A DNA stretch of 64,000 nt from Thermicanus aegyptius DSM 12793 (GCF_000510645.1 NZ_KI783301.1:441104-505103), one strand, 5' to 3'; positions 18,328-28,896 are shown, counted from the first letter of the stretch. The notes: generated from the sequence alone by a model not told the origin. A program made the numbers and translations.

Positions 18328-20085
18328 ATGAGGAAAACGAAAATCGTATGCACGATCGGCCCTGCCAGTGAAAAACCTGAGGTTTTAAGGGATCTCATTA
18401 CACTCGGTTTAGATGTGGCCCGCCTTAATTTTTCCCATGGCACGTACGAGGAACATGGGGCAAGGATTAAATTAATTCGAGAAATCTCAAAAGAATTAGG
18501 GAAAGATGTAGCGATTCTCCTCGATACGAAGGGGCCGGAGATTCGGACCATCGATGTAGAAAATGGAGCGGTGGAGCTTATCCCTGGTGAAGAGATCATT
18601 CTTACCACGGAAGAGATCCTGGGAAACGCCAAACGGGTCTCCATTACATATAAGGGCTTGCCGGACGATGTGGAGGCAGGCAGCAGAATACTGATTGATG
18701 ATGGTACTTTGGAATTGGTTGTGGAAAAAGTGGTAGGCGGCGAGATTTATTGTCGAATCATCACGGGGGGGATTCTTAAGAACCACAAAGGTGTCAATGT
18801 GCCGGGTGTGAAGGTTCGCCTGCCGGGGATTACGGAGAAGGATGCGGAAGATATCCGCTTCGGCATTGAACAGGGGGTTGATTTTATCGCCGCCTCATTC
18901 GTGAGGAAGGCGGCGGATATCTACGATATTCGTAAAATCCTGGAGGAGCATGGCGCCGATATTGAGATCATCGCAAAGATCGAGAGTGAAGAAGGGGTAC
19001 AAAATGCAGAGGAGATCTTGGCCGTCTCCGATGGACTCATGGTCGCTCGGGGGGATCTTGGGGTGGAGATCCCTGCTGAAGATGTGCCCCTTATACAGAA
19101 GCGGCTGATCGCCATGTGCAACGCGGCAGGGAAGCCGGTCATTACCGCCACCCAAATGCTCGATTCCATGCAGCGGAATCCCCGACCCACCAGGGCGGAA
19201 GCGAGTGATGTGGCCAACGCGATTCTGGATGGGACCGATGCCATCATGCTCTCCGGGGAAACCGCGGCCGGGAAATACCCCCGTGAGTCGGTTCGTACCA
19301 TGGCGCGAATTGCGGAACGGACCGAATCTGCTTACGGGCGTGAACTGGCGGTGCGGGAAAGGGGAAAAAATGCTTCCATGGTTACCATCACCGGCGTAAT
19401 AAGCGAAGCGGTGGCCAGAGCAGCCGTAGATCTTCAAGCGGCAGCGATTCTTGCCCCGACCGAAAGCGGTTATACCGCCCGCATGATTTCGAAAAACCGT
19501 CCCAATCTCCCGATTCTCGCCGTAACGCCCCATGGAAAAGTGATTCGTAAGCTGAAGCTGGTCTGGGGCGTATATCCCATTCGCTATCAAAATGAGCAGA
19601 AGAGCACCGATGAAATGATGGAACAAGCAGTGGAGTTGGCTTTGGAGAGCGGGATGGTGAAGCGGGGAGATCTCATCGTGATAACCGCCGGAGTTCCATT
19701 AAGGGAACCGGGCACGACAAATCTCATGAAAATCCATGTGATCGGTGACGTGATTGGTAAAGGCCAGGGCATCGGAAACCAAATCGTTACCGGGAAAGTG
19801 GTCACCATCACCGATCCTAAGGATTTGAAAGGAAAAGAGACGGAAGGAACCATTCTCGTTACAAAGGCCACCGACCAGGATATGATGGAGATTATCGGAA
19901 AGGTAAAAGCCATCGTTACCGAAGAAGGAGGGTTAACATCCCATGCGGCCATTGTAGGAGTTAGCATGGGAATTCCGGTCATCGTGGGCGTGGAGAAAGC
20001 GACGGAGATCCTAAAAGATGGGTTGGAAGTTACGGTAGATGCCTCCCATGGTCATATCTATATCGGACAAGCCAAGGTGCTGTAA
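18328..20085 (+). CDS. pyk: pyruvate kinase with extra C-terminal PEP-utiliser-like domain
   Basis: Converts phosphoenolpyruvate and ADP to pyruvate and ATP. About 585 residues: N-terminal [16 protein letters not shown], the active-site [13 protein letters not shown] near 30, [11 protein letters not shown] near 64, the metal/substrate segment [18 protein letters not shown] and [11 protein letters not shown] near 215-245, and TATQMLDSM near 273. The last 110 residues contain [19 protein letters not shown], the PEP-synthase mobile-domain-like extension found in Bacillus and Geobacillus pyruvate kinases; its histidine is present. The ATG at 18328 lies seven bases after AAGGAG; the upstream in-frame GTG overlaps that site. 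It forms an operon with pfkA. Confidence 0.97.
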   Translation: MRKTKIVCTIGPASEKPEVLRDLITLGLDVARLNFSHGTYEEHGARIKLIREISKELGKDVAILLDTKGPEIRTIDVENGAVELIPGEEIILTTEEILGNAKRVSITYKGLPDDVEAGSRILIDDGTLELVVEKVVGGEIYCRIITGGILKNHKGVNVPGVKVRLPGITEKDAEDIRFGIEQGVDFIAASFVRKAADIYDIRKILEEHGADIEIIAKIESEEGVQNAEEILAVSDGLMVARGDLGVEIPAEDVPLIQKRLIAMCNAAGKPVITATQMLDSMQRNPRPTRAEASDVANAILDGTDAIMLSGETAAGKYPRESVRTMARIAERTESAYGRELAVRERGKNASMVTITGVISEAVARAAVDLQAAAILAPTESGYTARMISKNRPNLPILAVTPHGKVIRKLKLVWGVYPIRYQNEQKSTDEMMEQAVELALESGMVKRGDLIVITAGVPLREPGTTNLMKIHVIGDVIGKGQGIGNQIVTGKVVTITDPKDLKGKETEGTILVTKATDQDMMEIIGKVKAIVTEEGGLTSHAAIVGVSMGIPVIVGVEKATEILKDGLEVTVDASHGHIYIGQAKVL

Positions 20086-20165
20086 ATGACGGGAATCGTA
20101 AATGTTCAGGAGTGTACATGGGGCAAAAGGAACGATTGGACTTTCATTTATAGGGGGGAGGATAG

Positions 20166-20585
20166 ATGAGGCGGGAAGAAACGAAGATCCGGGTTCGCTA
20201 TGGGGAGACCGACCAGATGGGGGTTGCCTACCACGCCAATTATTTAACCTGGTGTGAGATCGGCCGAACGGAATGGATTCGGTCTTTAGGCTACCCCTAT
20301 TCCGAATTTGAGAAGAGAGGCGTGTTACTTCCCGTCTTAGAAGCCCATCTTTCTTACCTTCTCCCTGCGCGATACGATGACGAGGTGACCGTCGATACCT
20401 GGCTCTCCTTCTACACAGGGGTTCGTTTAACGTTTTCCTATGAAATTTTCCGGAAGGAGATGAGCGGAGAGAAAATTCTCCTTGCATCAGGGTATACGAA
20501 ACATGGGTGGGTAAATCGGGATTTCCGCCCCGTCCCTCTAAAAAAGATCTGGCCTGAGGTGGATGCTGTGCTCAGAGCGTTATGA
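20166..20585 (+). CDS. acyl-CoA thioesterase, YbgC/FadM-like hotdog fold
   Basis: A 139-residue single hotdog-domain protein. The motif RVRYGETDQMGVAYHANYLTWCEIGRTEW at about residues 8-36 contains the catalytic aspartate and the conserved HxNY of the 4-hydroxybenzoyl-CoA thioesterase/YbgC family. Its substrate is probably an acyl-CoA but cannot be set from sequence. GGGGGGAGG precedes the ATG. It follows pyk by 80 bases and converges with ytvI. A thioesterase-like gene at this place also occurs in relatives. Confidence 0.88.
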   Translation: MRREETKIRVRYGETDQMGVAYHANYLTWCEIGRTEWIRSLGYPYSEFEKRGVLLPVLEAHLSYLLPARYDDEVTVDTWLSFYTGVRLTFSYEIFRKEMSGEKILLASGYTKHGWVNRDFRPVPLKKIWPEVDAVLRAL

Positions 20586-20628
20586 CCCGTTCGTTGCTAA
20601 AACTTTGGTTCCTCCATGAGGTGAACGA

Positions 20629-21732
20629 TTAGATTTTCTCCTGGATATAATTCCATAGATCATGAAAGAAGCCCGCCCGATATAGGGAAATCAGAAGGAT
20701 CAGGACGAAGGGTGCCAAGAGAAAGCCAAGAAAGCCAAACCACTGAAACCCTAAAAAGAGGGCCATCATGGTAAGGATGGGGGCAAGTCCCAGGGAATTT
20801 GCGACAAGCCTGGGTTCCAGGAACTGCCGCAGGAAGGTGATGAGGATAAACAAGGCGGCAAGACCGATGACCAAGGAATGGCTGCCGGTAAGGAAAAGAT
20901 AAAATAACCAGGGGAGAAAAAGGGTGCCTACCCCGACAAAGGGGATCAGATCGAAGAAACCGGCGATGATTCCTAAGAGAAAAGCATATTTTAGCTGAAG
21001 AAGAAGGAGCCCCAACGTAGTCGCAAGAGCGGTCAGGGTTGCGAGAAGTAGTTGAGCTTTTCCATATTCCAATACACCTTCTTTCAGCACCCTTCCCAAC
21101 TCCTTCATGCGGATTCGGAAGGCCCGTGGGGTTCTTTCTTTCAACCACCCGATCCATTGAGGAAGATCAAGGCTGATGAAAAAAGAGGCGAGGAGGGAAA
21201 GAAAAAAGGCGGCAGCAGTCTGTGGAAGACGGAGGAGAAGGGAAAGAAATCCTTCCAGGAAGCGTTGAATCAAAGAGAGCATATATTCTTCTCCCCGGTT
21301 GGCCCAATCGGCCAGCTTTCTTTTTATCTCTTCTTCTCCGGCCGGGTGAAAAGTGGAATACCAAGAGATCAGATCATCGTAGAAGCGTTGCCAACGTTCT
21401 TCGGGGAAGAGGGAGAAAAGAAGGCGTATAAAGCGGTCTATGTCACGGGGAACCTCCACCGCAAAGATCAATAACTCAGAAGTGATACGGCCGATGAGAT
21501 AGGTGATCCCACTCCCCAGCAGCAAGAGAAAGAGAAGGAGGATGATGAAAACAGATAACCAACGTGGTAAATGTGTATATATCACTACTCTTTTCACAAT
21601 TGGTTCAAACAAAATAGAAAGGATCGCCCCGAATAAAAAGGGAAATAAGTATTGAACAAAAACGATAATTAGCAATGCCGCAAGGAATAAGGCCCCTGCA
21701 AGGATCCCTAACCTTTTCAAAGAGATTCTCAT
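20629..21732 (-). CDS. ytvI: YtvI, sporulation-associated AI-2E family (UPF0118) membrane protein
   Basis: A 367-residue polytopic protein with the family layout: an N-terminal hydrophobic pair (about 10-50), a further span near 60-85, a long amphipathic extracytoplasmic region (90-160), and C-terminal membrane helices carrying GIIAGFFDLIPFVGVG near 250 and a C-terminal bundle. This matches the PerM/AI-2E transporter family, of which YtvI is the sporulation-linked Bacillus member in exactly this neighbourhood (pyk side, upstream of citZ). Substrate unknown. It is transcribed against its neighbours and is divergent from citZ. Confidence 0.88.
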   Translation of the reverse strand: MRISLKRLGILAGALFLAALLIIVFVQYLFPFLFGAILSILFEPIVKRVVIYTHLPRWLSVFIILLLFLLLLGSGITYLIGRITSELLIFAVEVPRDIDRFIRLLFSLFPEERWQRFYDDLISWYSTFHPAGEEEIKRKLADWANRGEEYMLSLIQRFLEGFLSLLLRLPQTAAAFFLSLLASFFISLDLPQWIGWLKERTPRAFRIRMKELGRVLKEGVLEYGKAQLLLATLTALATTLGLLLLQLKYAFLLGIIAGFFDLIPFVGVGTLFLPWLFYLFLTGSHSLVIGLAALFILITFLRQFLEPRLVANSLGLAPILTMMALFLGFQWFGFLGFLLAPFVLILLISLYRAGFFHDLWNYIQEKI

Positions 21733-21782
21733 CGGCCCCCCTCTTTTCGTTTCATTCTGCGAACCTCTTTTTTAAAATTTCC

Positions 21783-21811
21783 TTCACAAAATCGTAAGAA
21801 TCATTTATTAT
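21783..21811 (+). promoter_or_regulatory. sigma-A promoter for citZ-icd-mdh
   Basis: TTCACA (21783-21788), a 17-base spacer and TATTAT (21806-21811) lie about 58 bases ahead of the citZ start. Confidence 0.6.
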
Positions 21812-21868
21812 ATAGGTAGTAAATAAGTATTCTACTTTGTCCAACAATATGAAGAAGGAGTGATCCAA

Positions 21869-22984
21869 TTGACGACCACCAAGGGACTTGAAGGAGTAGT
21901 CGCCGCTACCTCCGAAATTAGCTCGATCATTGACGGTGTTCTTACCTATCGCGGGATTAACATTGATGATTTGGCTGAACACGCAGAATTTGAAGAAGTG
22001 ATCTACCTCCTATGGCATGGGAAATTGCCGAATCGTACACAACTGGATGAACTTAAGAAGGCGCTGAATGAAAACGCACCCATCCCGAACGAAGTGATTC
22101 AGATGATGAAACTCTCTCCAAAAGAGGTTCATCCCATGGCTCTCTTGCGAACCGCGTTATCTGCCCTCTCCCTTTATGATGAAGAAGCCCAGGACATGAG
22201 TGAAGCAGCCAATCTGCGCAAGGCCACCAAGCTGGTTGCCAAGATGCCCACCCTGGTGGCTGCCTGGGGTAGAATACGCAATGGAGAAGAACCGATCGCT
22301 CCCCGGCCTGATTTTGGTTACGTCCAAAACTTTTTGTATATGTTAAGTGGAAAAGAGCCGGATGAAGTAGCCATCCGTGCCTTTAATACGGCGATGGTAC
22401 TTCATGCCGACCATGAGTTTAATGCCTCCACCTTTGCCGCCCGCGTGACGGTCGCCACCCTCTCCGATATTTATTCAGGCGTCGTTGCGGCCATGGGTGC
22501 ACTGAAAGGACCTCTCCACGGAGGAGCGAATGAGCAGGTGATGGCGATGTTGGAGGAGATTAAAATTCCTGAGCGGGTAGAGGAATATATTACCAATAAA
22601 TTGAACAATAAAGAGAAAGTGATGGGATTCGGTCACAGGGTTTACAAGGATGGAGATCCTCGTGCAAAACATCTCCGCAGGATGTCCGAAAACTTGGCCC
22701 AATTGACCGGCGATTACAAATGGTACCGGATGTCGGTCATGATCGAAAAGCTTGTCTACGATTTGAAAGGTCTCAAACCCAATGTAGACTTCTACTCCGC
22801 TTCGGTTTACCATAGCTTGGGGCTTCCACGGGATCTCTTCACCCCCATCTTCGCCATCAGTCGTATGTCCGGATGGACAGCCCATATTTTGGAGCAATAT
22901 CGAGATAATCGCCTCATTCGTCCCCGGGCCGAATACACCGGACCCGTCAATGTGAAATATATCCCCGTCGAACAACGGGCTTAA
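21869..22984 (+). CDS. citZ: citrate synthase
   Basis: Condenses acetyl-CoA and oxaloacetate to citrate. About 371 residues with the catalytic histidine in LHGGANEQVM near 221, GFGHRVYKDGDPRA near 256-269 and the catalytic aspartate in NVDFYSASVYHSLG near 308. I place the start at the TTG at 21869, because AAGGAG at 21855-21860 is eight bases away and the product then begins MTTTKGLEGVVA like other Bacillus CitZ; the GTG at 21860 overlaps that site. It leads the conserved citZ-icd-mdh cluster and is divergent from ytvI. Confidence 0.96.
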   Translation: MTTTKGLEGVVAATSEISSIIDGVLTYRGINIDDLAEHAEFEEVIYLLWHGKLPNRTQLDELKKALNENAPIPNEVIQMMKLSPKEVHPMALLRTALSALSLYDEEAQDMSEAANLRKATKLVAKMPTLVAAWGRIRNGEEPIAPRPDFGYVQNFLYMLSGKEPDEVAIRAFNTAMVLHADHEFNASTFAARVTVATLSDIYSGVVAAMGALKGPLHGGANEQVMAMLEEIKIPERVEEYITNKLNNKEKVMGFGHRVYKDGDPRAKHLRRMSENLAQLTGDYKWYRMSVMIEKLVYDLKGLKPNVDFYSASVYHSLGLPRDLFTPIFAISRMSGWTAHILEQYRDNRLIRPRAEYTGPVNVKYIPVEQRA

Positions 22985-23047
22985 GTCGTGTTCCCCTCCA
23001 CTTTTTATGTCATAAGGGAATCGCTTGCGAAGGAGGAATTTTAGAAA

Positions 23048-24337
23048 ATGTTCCAGTACCTAGAAGAACCAAGGGCAGGAGAACGTATTACCATTGAAGG
23101 GGGCAAGCTTAAGGTTCCTAACCACCCCATTATCCCCTTTATCGAGGGTGACGGAACGGGCCCGGATATTTGGCGCGCAGCAGTACGCGTTCTTGATGCG
23201 GCTGTTGAGAATGCCTATCGGGGAGAAAGAAAGATTCACTGGTTTGAAGTTTATGCCGGGGAGAAAGCCTATCATCGGTTTGGGGAATGGCTCCCGGAGG
23301 ATACCTTGCAGGCTATCCGCCATTACCTGGTAGCCATCAAGGGACCCTTAACCACTCCCATCGGCGGGGGCATCCGTTCCCTTAATGTGGCGTTGCGGCA
23401 GGAACTGGACCTGTACGTCTGCTTGCGTCCTGTTCAATATTTTGACGGGGTCCCCTCGCCCGTTCGCCATCCGGAATTGGTTGACATGGTCATCTTCCGT
23501 GAGAATACGGAAGATATTTATGCCGGAATCGAATGGAAGGCCGGAACGGAAGAGGTCCGGAAGGTGATCCGCTTTCTCCAAGAAGAAATGGGCGTAAAGA
23601 AAATCCGTTTCCCTGAGACTTCCGGAATCGGGATCAAACCGGTTTCCGAGGAAGGAACGAAGCGATTGGTGCGGGCGGCCATCCGATACGCATTGGAAAA
23701 TGGACGCAAAAGCGTTACCCTCGTCCACAAAGGAAACATCATGAAGTTTACGGAAGGGGCATTTAAGAATTGGGGGTATGAAGTGGCGGAGCAGGAATTT
23801 GGGGATCATGTATTTACTTGGGCACAATATGATCGAATCAAAGAAGAGCAAGGAGTCGATGCGGCGAATACGGCACAGAAAGAGGCCGTTTCATCGGGCA
23901 AACTGATCATCAAAGATACGATCGCCGATATCTTCCTCCAGCAGGTCCTTACCCGTCCGGAAGAATTTGATGTGGTGGCCACGATGAACTTAAACGGAGA
24001 TTATATGTCCGATGCCTTGGCTGCCCAAGTGGGGGGGATCGGGATCGCTCCGGGAGCCAATATCAATTATGTGACGGGACATGCCATCTTCGAAGCCACG
24101 CATGGAACGGCGCCGAAATATGCCAATTTGGACAAAGTAAATCCTTCCTCCGTCATTCTCTCGGGAGAGATGATGTTGCGCTACATGGGGTGGACGGAAG
24201 CAGCCGATCTCATCATTTCGGCGATGAAGAAGACCATTTCTCAAAAAACGGTAACTTATGATTTCGCCCGCCTGATGGAAGGGGCCCAAGAGGTTAAAAC
24301 TTCCCAATTCGGGGATGCCTTGATTCAAAACATGTAA
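23048..24337 (+). CDS. icd: isocitrate dehydrogenase (NADP-type)
   Basis: Oxidatively decarboxylates isocitrate to 2-oxoglutarate. The 429-residue protein has the dimeric prokaryotic ICDH layout: [16 protein letters not shown] near 29-44, [31 protein letters not shown] near 98-128 with the phosphoserine-site serine and substrate arginines, [14 protein letters not shown] near 150, [16 protein letters not shown] near 225 and GTAPKYAN near 352. GAAGGAGG precedes the ATG. NADP specificity is inferred from the family. It lies between citZ and mdh. Confidence 0.96.
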   Translation: MFQYLEEPRAGERITIEGGKLKVPNHPIIPFIEGDGTGPDIWRAAVRVLDAAVENAYRGERKIHWFEVYAGEKAYHRFGEWLPEDTLQAIRHYLVAIKGPLTTPIGGGIRSLNVALRQELDLYVCLRPVQYFDGVPSPVRHPELVDMVIFRENTEDIYAGIEWKAGTEEVRKVIRFLQEEMGVKKIRFPETSGIGIKPVSEEGTKRLVRAAIRYALENGRKSVTLVHKGNIMKFTEGAFKNWGYEVAEQEFGDHVFTWAQYDRIKEEQGVDAANTAQKEAVSSGKLIIKDTIADIFLQQVLTRPEEFDVVATMNLNGDYMSDALAAQVGGIGIAPGANINYVTGHAIFEATHGTAPKYANLDKVNPSSVILSGEMMLRYMGWTEAADLIISAMKKTISQKTVTYDFARLMEGAQEVKTSQFGDALIQNM

Positions 24338-24426
24338 TCTTTAACGTTTAAACGCGGTATTACCAGTTCGTGACGGAAATCATCCGCCCTCCGGGCTGAT
24401 TCATAATAGAAAGGATGAGAGAAGAA

Positions 24427-25359
24427 ATGGCGCGTAAAAAAATTACCGTCGTAGGAGCCGGTTTTACCGGTGCGACAACCGCTTTGATGCTGGCACAAAA
24501 GGAATTGGGAGATGTCGTCCTGGTTGATATCCCCAACATGGAGAATCCGACCAAGGGAAAAGCCCTCGACATGTTTGAGGCTACGCCTGTCATCGGAGTG
24601 GACAGCCGGATCATAGGGACCTCCAGCTATGAGGAGACGAAGGATTCGGACCTCGTCATCATCACCGCCGGAGTTGCCCGGAAACCGGGGATGAGCAGGG
24701 ATGATCTGGTGAACATCAATGCAAAAATCGTCGCCTCCGTTTCCGAGCAAGTTGCGAAGTACTCCCCCAACACGTTTGTTCTGGTACTCTCCAACCCCGT
24801 GGATGCCATGACCTATGTTGCCTACAAGACGACGGGATTTCCGAAGAATCGGGTTTTCGGCCAATCCGGGGTGCTCGATACCGCCCGTTTCCGGTCCTTC
24901 GTCGCCGAAGCCCTGCAGGTATCCGTCCAAGATGTGACGGGATTTGTTCTGGGGGGCCATGGGGATGATATGGTGCCCCTCGTCCGTTACTCTTATGTGG
25001 GCGGTGTACCCTTAGAAAAATGGATGCCCAAAGAGAAGATCGACGCGATCGTAGAACGCACCCGTAAAGGTGGCGGGGAAATCGTCAACCTTTTAGGAAA
25101 TGGGAGTGCTTACTATGCACCTGCCGCTTCTCTCGTAGAGATGGCGGAAGCCGTTCTCAAGGACAAGAGGAGGATTCTCCCCACGGTCACCTATCTGGAA
25201 GGTGAATACGGGTATCATGATCTCTTCTTAGGGGTTCCGGTCATTCTGGGCGGGAACGGGGTAGAAAAGGTGATCGAACTCGAACTGAATCGGGAAGAAA
25301 AAGAAGCCCTTGACCGCTCCGTCTCTTCTGTTCAAAAGGTTTTAGCCGTATTAGCTTAA
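24427..25359 (+). CDS. mdh: malate dehydrogenase
   Basis: NAD-dependent interconversion of malate and oxaloacetate. The protein is of the LDH-like Mdh class, with [21 protein letters not shown] at residues 3-23 (Rossmann), [14 protein letters not shown] near 82-95 with substrate arginines, [10 protein letters not shown] near 120 and the catalytic histidine in [20 protein letters not shown] near 175. The ATG at 24427 gives the usual N-terminus; an in-frame ATG at 24415 directly abuts the AAAGG site. It is the last gene of the TCA cluster, followed by a hairpin. Confidence 0.95.
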   Translation: MARKKITVVGAGFTGATTALMLAQKELGDVVLVDIPNMENPTKGKALDMFEATPVIGVDSRIIGTSSYEETKDSDLVIITAGVARKPGMSRDDLVNINAKIVASVSEQVAKYSPNTFVLVLSNPVDAMTYVAYKTTGFPKNRVFGQSGVLDTARFRSFVAEALQVSVQDVTGFVLGGHGDDMVPLVRYSYVGGVPLEKWMPKEKIDAIVERTRKGGGEIVNLLGNGSAYYAPAASLVEMAEAVLKDKRRILPTVTYLEGEYGYHDLFLGVPVILGGNGVEKVIELELNREEKEALDRSVSSVQKVLAVLA

Positions 25360-25395
25360 GAGAAAGTACTCACATGCACAAGAACAGGAACAAAA

Positions 25396-25419
25396 GGGTC
25401 TGTCCCACCGGGCAGGCCC
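25396..25419 (+). terminator. hairpin after mdh, weak terminator
   Basis: A 10-bp stem GGGTCTGTCC / GGGCAGGCCC with loop CACC follows mdh. The downstream sequence is TGCTTGT rather than a clean T-run, so termination efficiency is uncertain. Confidence 0.5.
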
Positions 25420-25530
25420 TGCTTGTACATAACCGGAAATGCTGAATAGGTCTTTTCCCTTGTCTAGCAGAATGAGAGACTTTATAATAAAAAATGAAAA
25501 AAATGAAGTAAAAGAAATGTGGGAGAAAGG

Positions 25531-26247
25531 ATGACTTCGGTGAAGAAGATCCTAGCGGTAGACGATGAGCCTTCCATCCTTACGCTGCTTAAGTTTAACC
25601 TCGAAAAAGCCGGCTTTGAAGTGATTACGACGGAAGATGGGTGGGAGGCCATCTCTTTGATCCAAACGGAAAAACCCGATCTTGTCCTTCTTGACCTCAT
25701 GCTGCCGAGCATCGACGGAATGGAGATCCTGAAGAAGATACGTCAGGAAAAAAATAATGTTCCTGTTGTCATGCTGACGGCCAGGGGAGAGGACTTGGAC
25801 CGGATTTTAGGTTTAGAGCTGGGAGCCGATGATTACATCACCAAACCCTTTCTGATACGGGAAGTGGTAGCCCGGGTGAAGGCCATTCTTCGCCGCACGA
25901 TAGGCAATGTTTATTCGGAAGAGGACGAAACGATCCAAATCGGCGATCTTTTAATTCATACGGAACGATACGAAGTTTACCTGAAAGGGGAACCGATCGA
26001 ACTCACCCCGAAAGAATTTGAGCTCCTTCTTTACCTGGCCAAAAACAGGGGCAGGGTCTTAACCCGGGAGCAGCTTCTCAATAAGGTATGGAATTACGAT
26101 TTCATGGGAGATTCCCGCATCGTGGATGTCCATATTAGCCATCTCAGGGAAAAAATAGAGGAAGACCCCAAACAGCCCCGTCATATCCGCACCGTTCGGG
26201 GATTAGGCTATAAATTTGAAGATCGAAACGAGGAGCAATCTCTATGA
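25531..26247 (+). CDS. phoP: phosphate-starvation response regulator PhoP (OmpR family)
   Basis: Two-component response regulator of the Pho regulon. The receiver domain (about 5-120) has VDDEP, the phospho-acceptor aspartate in LVLLDLMLPSIDG near 53, MLTARGE near 83 and ADDYITKPF near 105. The winged-helix DNA-binding domain (about 140-235) has ELTPKEFELLLYLAKNRGRVLTREQLL and DSRIVDVHISHLREKIE. It closely follows B. subtilis PhoP block by block. The start could also be the GTG at 25540, which has better spacing to AAAGGA. Its stop overlaps the phoR start (ATGA). Its likely targets in this window are the four Pho boxes ahead of pstS. Confidence 0.94.
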   Translation: MTSVKKILAVDDEPSILTLLKFNLEKAGFEVITTEDGWEAISLIQTEKPDLVLLDLMLPSIDGMEILKKIRQEKNNVPVVMLTARGEDLDRILGLELGADDYITKPFLIREVVARVKAILRRTIGNVYSEEDETIQIGDLLIHTERYEVYLKGEPIELTPKEFELLLYLAKNRGRVLTREQLLNKVWNYDFMGDSRIVDVHISHLREKIEEDPKQPRHIRTVRGLGYKFEDRNEEQSL

Positions 26248-28034
26248 AGAGCTTACGATTTCGCCTCACCGCAGGCTTAATCCTGATGATCGGCCTGTTG
26301 CTCTTCGCCCTTGCCATTTACAATGGGAGAGTGTTGGAAGAGACCGTGATGAATCAATTGGAGGTTCGGTTGGAAAAGGAGGCGAATCTCTTAGCAAAGA
26401 GCGTCGATTGGCCGGCGCTCTTTCTCCGTTTAGATACCCTCAATTCGGAGCTGAGGCGGTTCTCATCGGCCGACGATGTTCGCATTACCCTGATCTCTCC
26501 AACCGGGGAGGTGTTGGGGGATTCCCATGCGGATTACAAAAAAATGGGCAACCATGCGAATCGGGAAGAGATCCTACAGGCAAAAGAGAGCGGATTAGGG
26601 AAATCGATCCGATGGAGCGATACGATGGGGGAGCGATTGATCTATGTGGCAATCCCCCTGGAGCGGGGGGGAGAGAGGATCGGTTATCTCCGCCTTGCCT
26701 ATTCCGTAGAGCAGATCAAAAGAGTGGTTTATCGGGGTTGGATCGCCCAAGGAGTGGTTTTTCTCGTCGCCCTCTCTCTTTTCTCGCTTCTTAGCTCCCG
26801 TCTGGCTGGAAACATAAGCAGGCCGATCGAAAAAATGACGAAAGTGGCTAGGGATATTATGAAGCGTAAATTTGGGACCACCGTCCAAGTGGAGGGAACC
26901 GGAGAAATCGCCGATCTTTCCAGGGCCATTAACTTTATGTCGGTCAGTCTGGAACAGCAAGTGAAAAAGATATCGGAAGATGAAAAACGCTTTAATGATG
27001 TGATGAGAAACATGGTGAGCGGTGTCATCCTGGTCAACGAAAAAGGGAGGATTCGGCTTGCCAACCGGGCGGTTTCCATTATGCTGGGGATCGAGGAGGA
27101 GGAGATGATCGGCCACCTCCACATTGAGGCGATTAAGAACTTCGCATTAAGCCAGTTGATTGATCGGGTTTTCGAAAAAAAAGAGAAAGTCCGGGGAGAA
27201 ATCAATATCTATTACCCGGAAGAGAGGGTATTAGACATCAATATTGCCCCTCTTTTTAGCGACGATGAGCATTTAAGCGGTGCCGTGCTGGTTCTCCATG
27301 ATATTACCGACATCCGGCGTCTGGAGCGGGTTCGTAGTGAATTCGTGGCCAACGCATCCCATGAGTTAAAGACGCCGGTCACCTCCATCAAAGGATTTGC
27401 AGAGACCCTTTTGGATGGGGCGATGTATGAAGAAGAGAGTTTAAAGTCTTTTCTTACGATTATTTATAACGAAAGCGAGAGACTGCAAAGGCTGATCCAG
27501 GATATCCTTGATCTTTCGAAAATTGAACAAAAAAAATTGCCGTTGGAGTTGAAAAAATTCTCCATTTATAGTTTAATCGAAGAAATAGTTCCTAATGTGC
27601 GAAGGGAGATCGAAAAGAAAGGAATTAAATTCCGGAATGAAATCCCACCCCATCTCCTGATAGAAGCAGATTTTGATCGGACAAAGCAGATCTTTTTAAA
27701 TCTCATCCAGAACGCAATTCAGTACACGCCGGATGGGGGGGAGATCTCGGTGACTGCCGTGGAAGGGAAGGAAGGGGTAACGGTTCAAGTGGCGGACACC
27801 GGAATCGGAATTCCTGCGAAGGATCTCTCCCGCATCTTTGAACGCTTTTATCGTGTGGATAAAGCGCGCTCCCGTCACTCGGGAGGAACGGGTTTGGGTC
27901 TTGCCATAGTGAAGCATCTGGTAGAATCTCACCAAGGAAAAATCTGGGTGGAAAGCGAAGAAGGAAAGGGGTCAAGGTTTTACGTATTATTTCCCGGGAA
28001 AAGAGAAGAGCAACACCTGCCTATTTTTCCCTGA
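26244..28034 (+). CDS. phoR: phosphate-sensing histidine kinase PhoR
   Basis: Membrane sensor kinase for PhoP. Domains in order over 596 residues: TM1 at about 10-28, an extracytoplasmic PAS-like domain (about 35-160), TM2 near 163-183, HAMP (about 187-240), a cytoplasmic PAS domain (about 245-350), the HisKA phospho-acceptor FVANASHELKTPVTSIKGF near 365-385, and the HATPase with NLIQNAIQYTPDGG (N box), DTGIGIPAKDLSRIFERFYRV (G1/F boxes) and GGTGLGLAIVKHL (G2). It overlaps phoP by four bases, so translation is coupled. A phoU gene follows after 75 bases. Confidence 0.95.
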   Translation: MKSLRFRLTAGLILMIGLLLFALAIYNGRVLEETVMNQLEVRLEKEANLLAKSVDWPALFLRLDTLNSELRRFSSADDVRITLISPTGEVLGDSHADYKKMGNHANREEILQAKESGLGKSIRWSDTMGERLIYVAIPLERGGERIGYLRLAYSVEQIKRVVYRGWIAQGVVFLVALSLFSLLSSRLAGNISRPIEKMTKVARDIMKRKFGTTVQVEGTGEIADLSRAINFMSVSLEQQVKKISEDEKRFNDVMRNMVSGVILVNEKGRIRLANRAVSIMLGIEEEEMIGHLHIEAIKNFALSQLIDRVFEKKEKVRGEINIYYPEERVLDINIAPLFSDDEHLSGAVLVLHDITDIRRLERVRSEFVANASHELKTPVTSIKGFAETLLDGAMYEEESLKSFLTIIYNESERLQRLIQDILDLSKIEQKKLPLELKKFSIYSLIEEIVPNVRREIEKKGIKFRNEIPPHLLIEADFDRTKQIFLNLIQNAIQYTPDGGEISVTAVEGKEGVTVQVADTGIGIPAKDLSRIFERFYRVDKARSRHSGGTGLGLAIVKHLVESHQGKIWVESEEGKGSRFYVLFPGKREEQHLPIFP

Positions 28035-28109
28035 ATAAAATCCTCTTTTCTCTCATACGTTAATACATGTTTTGCGTTAGGGTGAAGTCAGAAGAAGGAG
28101 TGAAAAACG

Positions 28110-28769
28110 ATGGTAAGGAGAAGACAATTTGATGAACAATTGGAAGACCTTCATCGGGATCTTGTAGCGATGGGGACACTGGTGGAAGAGGCGATCCATA
28201 AATCTCTCAAATCGGTGATCGAAAAGGATATCGCTCTCGCAGAGCGCGTGATTGCAGATGATGCCCGGATTAATGACCTGGAATTAAAGATAGAAAAGGG
28301 ATGTTTCTCCACCATCGCACTTCAGCAGCCCTTAGGCAGCGATCTGCGCCGGATCGGAACCATGTTAAAAGTGTCAACCGATATTGAACGGATGGGAGAT
28401 CATGCGGTAACCATTGCAAAGGCGGCGATTCGCTTGCAGCGGGAAATCTATGTGAAACCGCTGGTAGATATTCCGAAACTGGGAGAGCTGGTAAAAAAGA
28501 TGGTGCGTGAAGCGTTGACCGCTTATATTTCAGGAGATGTAGAGGAGGCGAGAAGAATCGCCAAGGGGGATGACGAGGTAGACCATCTCTACCGGCTCAT
28601 CATCACAGATGCCATCGACATCATGTCAAGCAATGAAAAACTTGCCAACCAAGGATCCCAATTCCTCTTTATCGCCCAGGCGCTGGAGCGAATTGCCGAT
28701 CATGTCACCAATGTATGTGAATGGATCAATTACATGAAAACCGGAGAAATCAAGGAGTTCAATAATTGA
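28110..28769 (+). CDS. phoU: PhoU-type phosphate signalling protein (copy 1)
   Basis: A 219-residue protein with two tandem three-helix PhoU repeats (about 10-105 and 115-210), each with the metal-binding E/DxxxD-type segment (STDIERMGDHAVTIAKAA near 90 and FIAQALERIADHVTNVCEWI near 190). PhoU links Pst transport to PhoR, damping the Pho response when phosphate is sufficient. It lies directly behind phoPR and ahead of a terminator, so it is probably expressed with the kinase, separate from the second phoU at 39640. Confidence 0.93.
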   Translation: MVRRRQFDEQLEDLHRDLVAMGTLVEEAIHKSLKSVIEKDIALAERVIADDARINDLELKIEKGCFSTIALQQPLGSDLRRIGTMLKVSTDIERMGDHAVTIAKAAIRLQREIYVKPLVDIPKLGELVKKMVREALTAYISGDVEEARRIAKGDDEVDHLYRLIITDAIDIMSSNEKLANQGSQFLFIAQALERIADHVTNVCEWINYMKTGEIKEFNN

Positions 28770-28806
28770 TGGAACTTCTTTAAAGAACATTCCATGGAGC
28801 AGAAAG

Positions 28807-28832
28807 AGAAGCCGAACGGCTTCTTTATTTTT
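28807..28832 (+). terminator. intrinsic terminator after phoPR-phoU
   Basis: Stem AGAAGCC / GGCTTCT with a short loop is followed by TTATTTTT. Confidence 0.8.
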
Positions 28833-28896
28833 GTCCACTTCATTCTTCTCATGGGAAATGGTAAGATAATGGGAGAGAAGAAAAAGAGGTGTATCG

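Noticed and set aside
18895-19626. 243-codon frame antisense to pyk
   Set aside because: Shadow of a strongly coding gene on the other strand; no ribosome-binding site or recognisable product.
23348-23851. 167-codon frame antisense to icd
   Set aside because: Shadow frame; sequence conservation belongs to icd.
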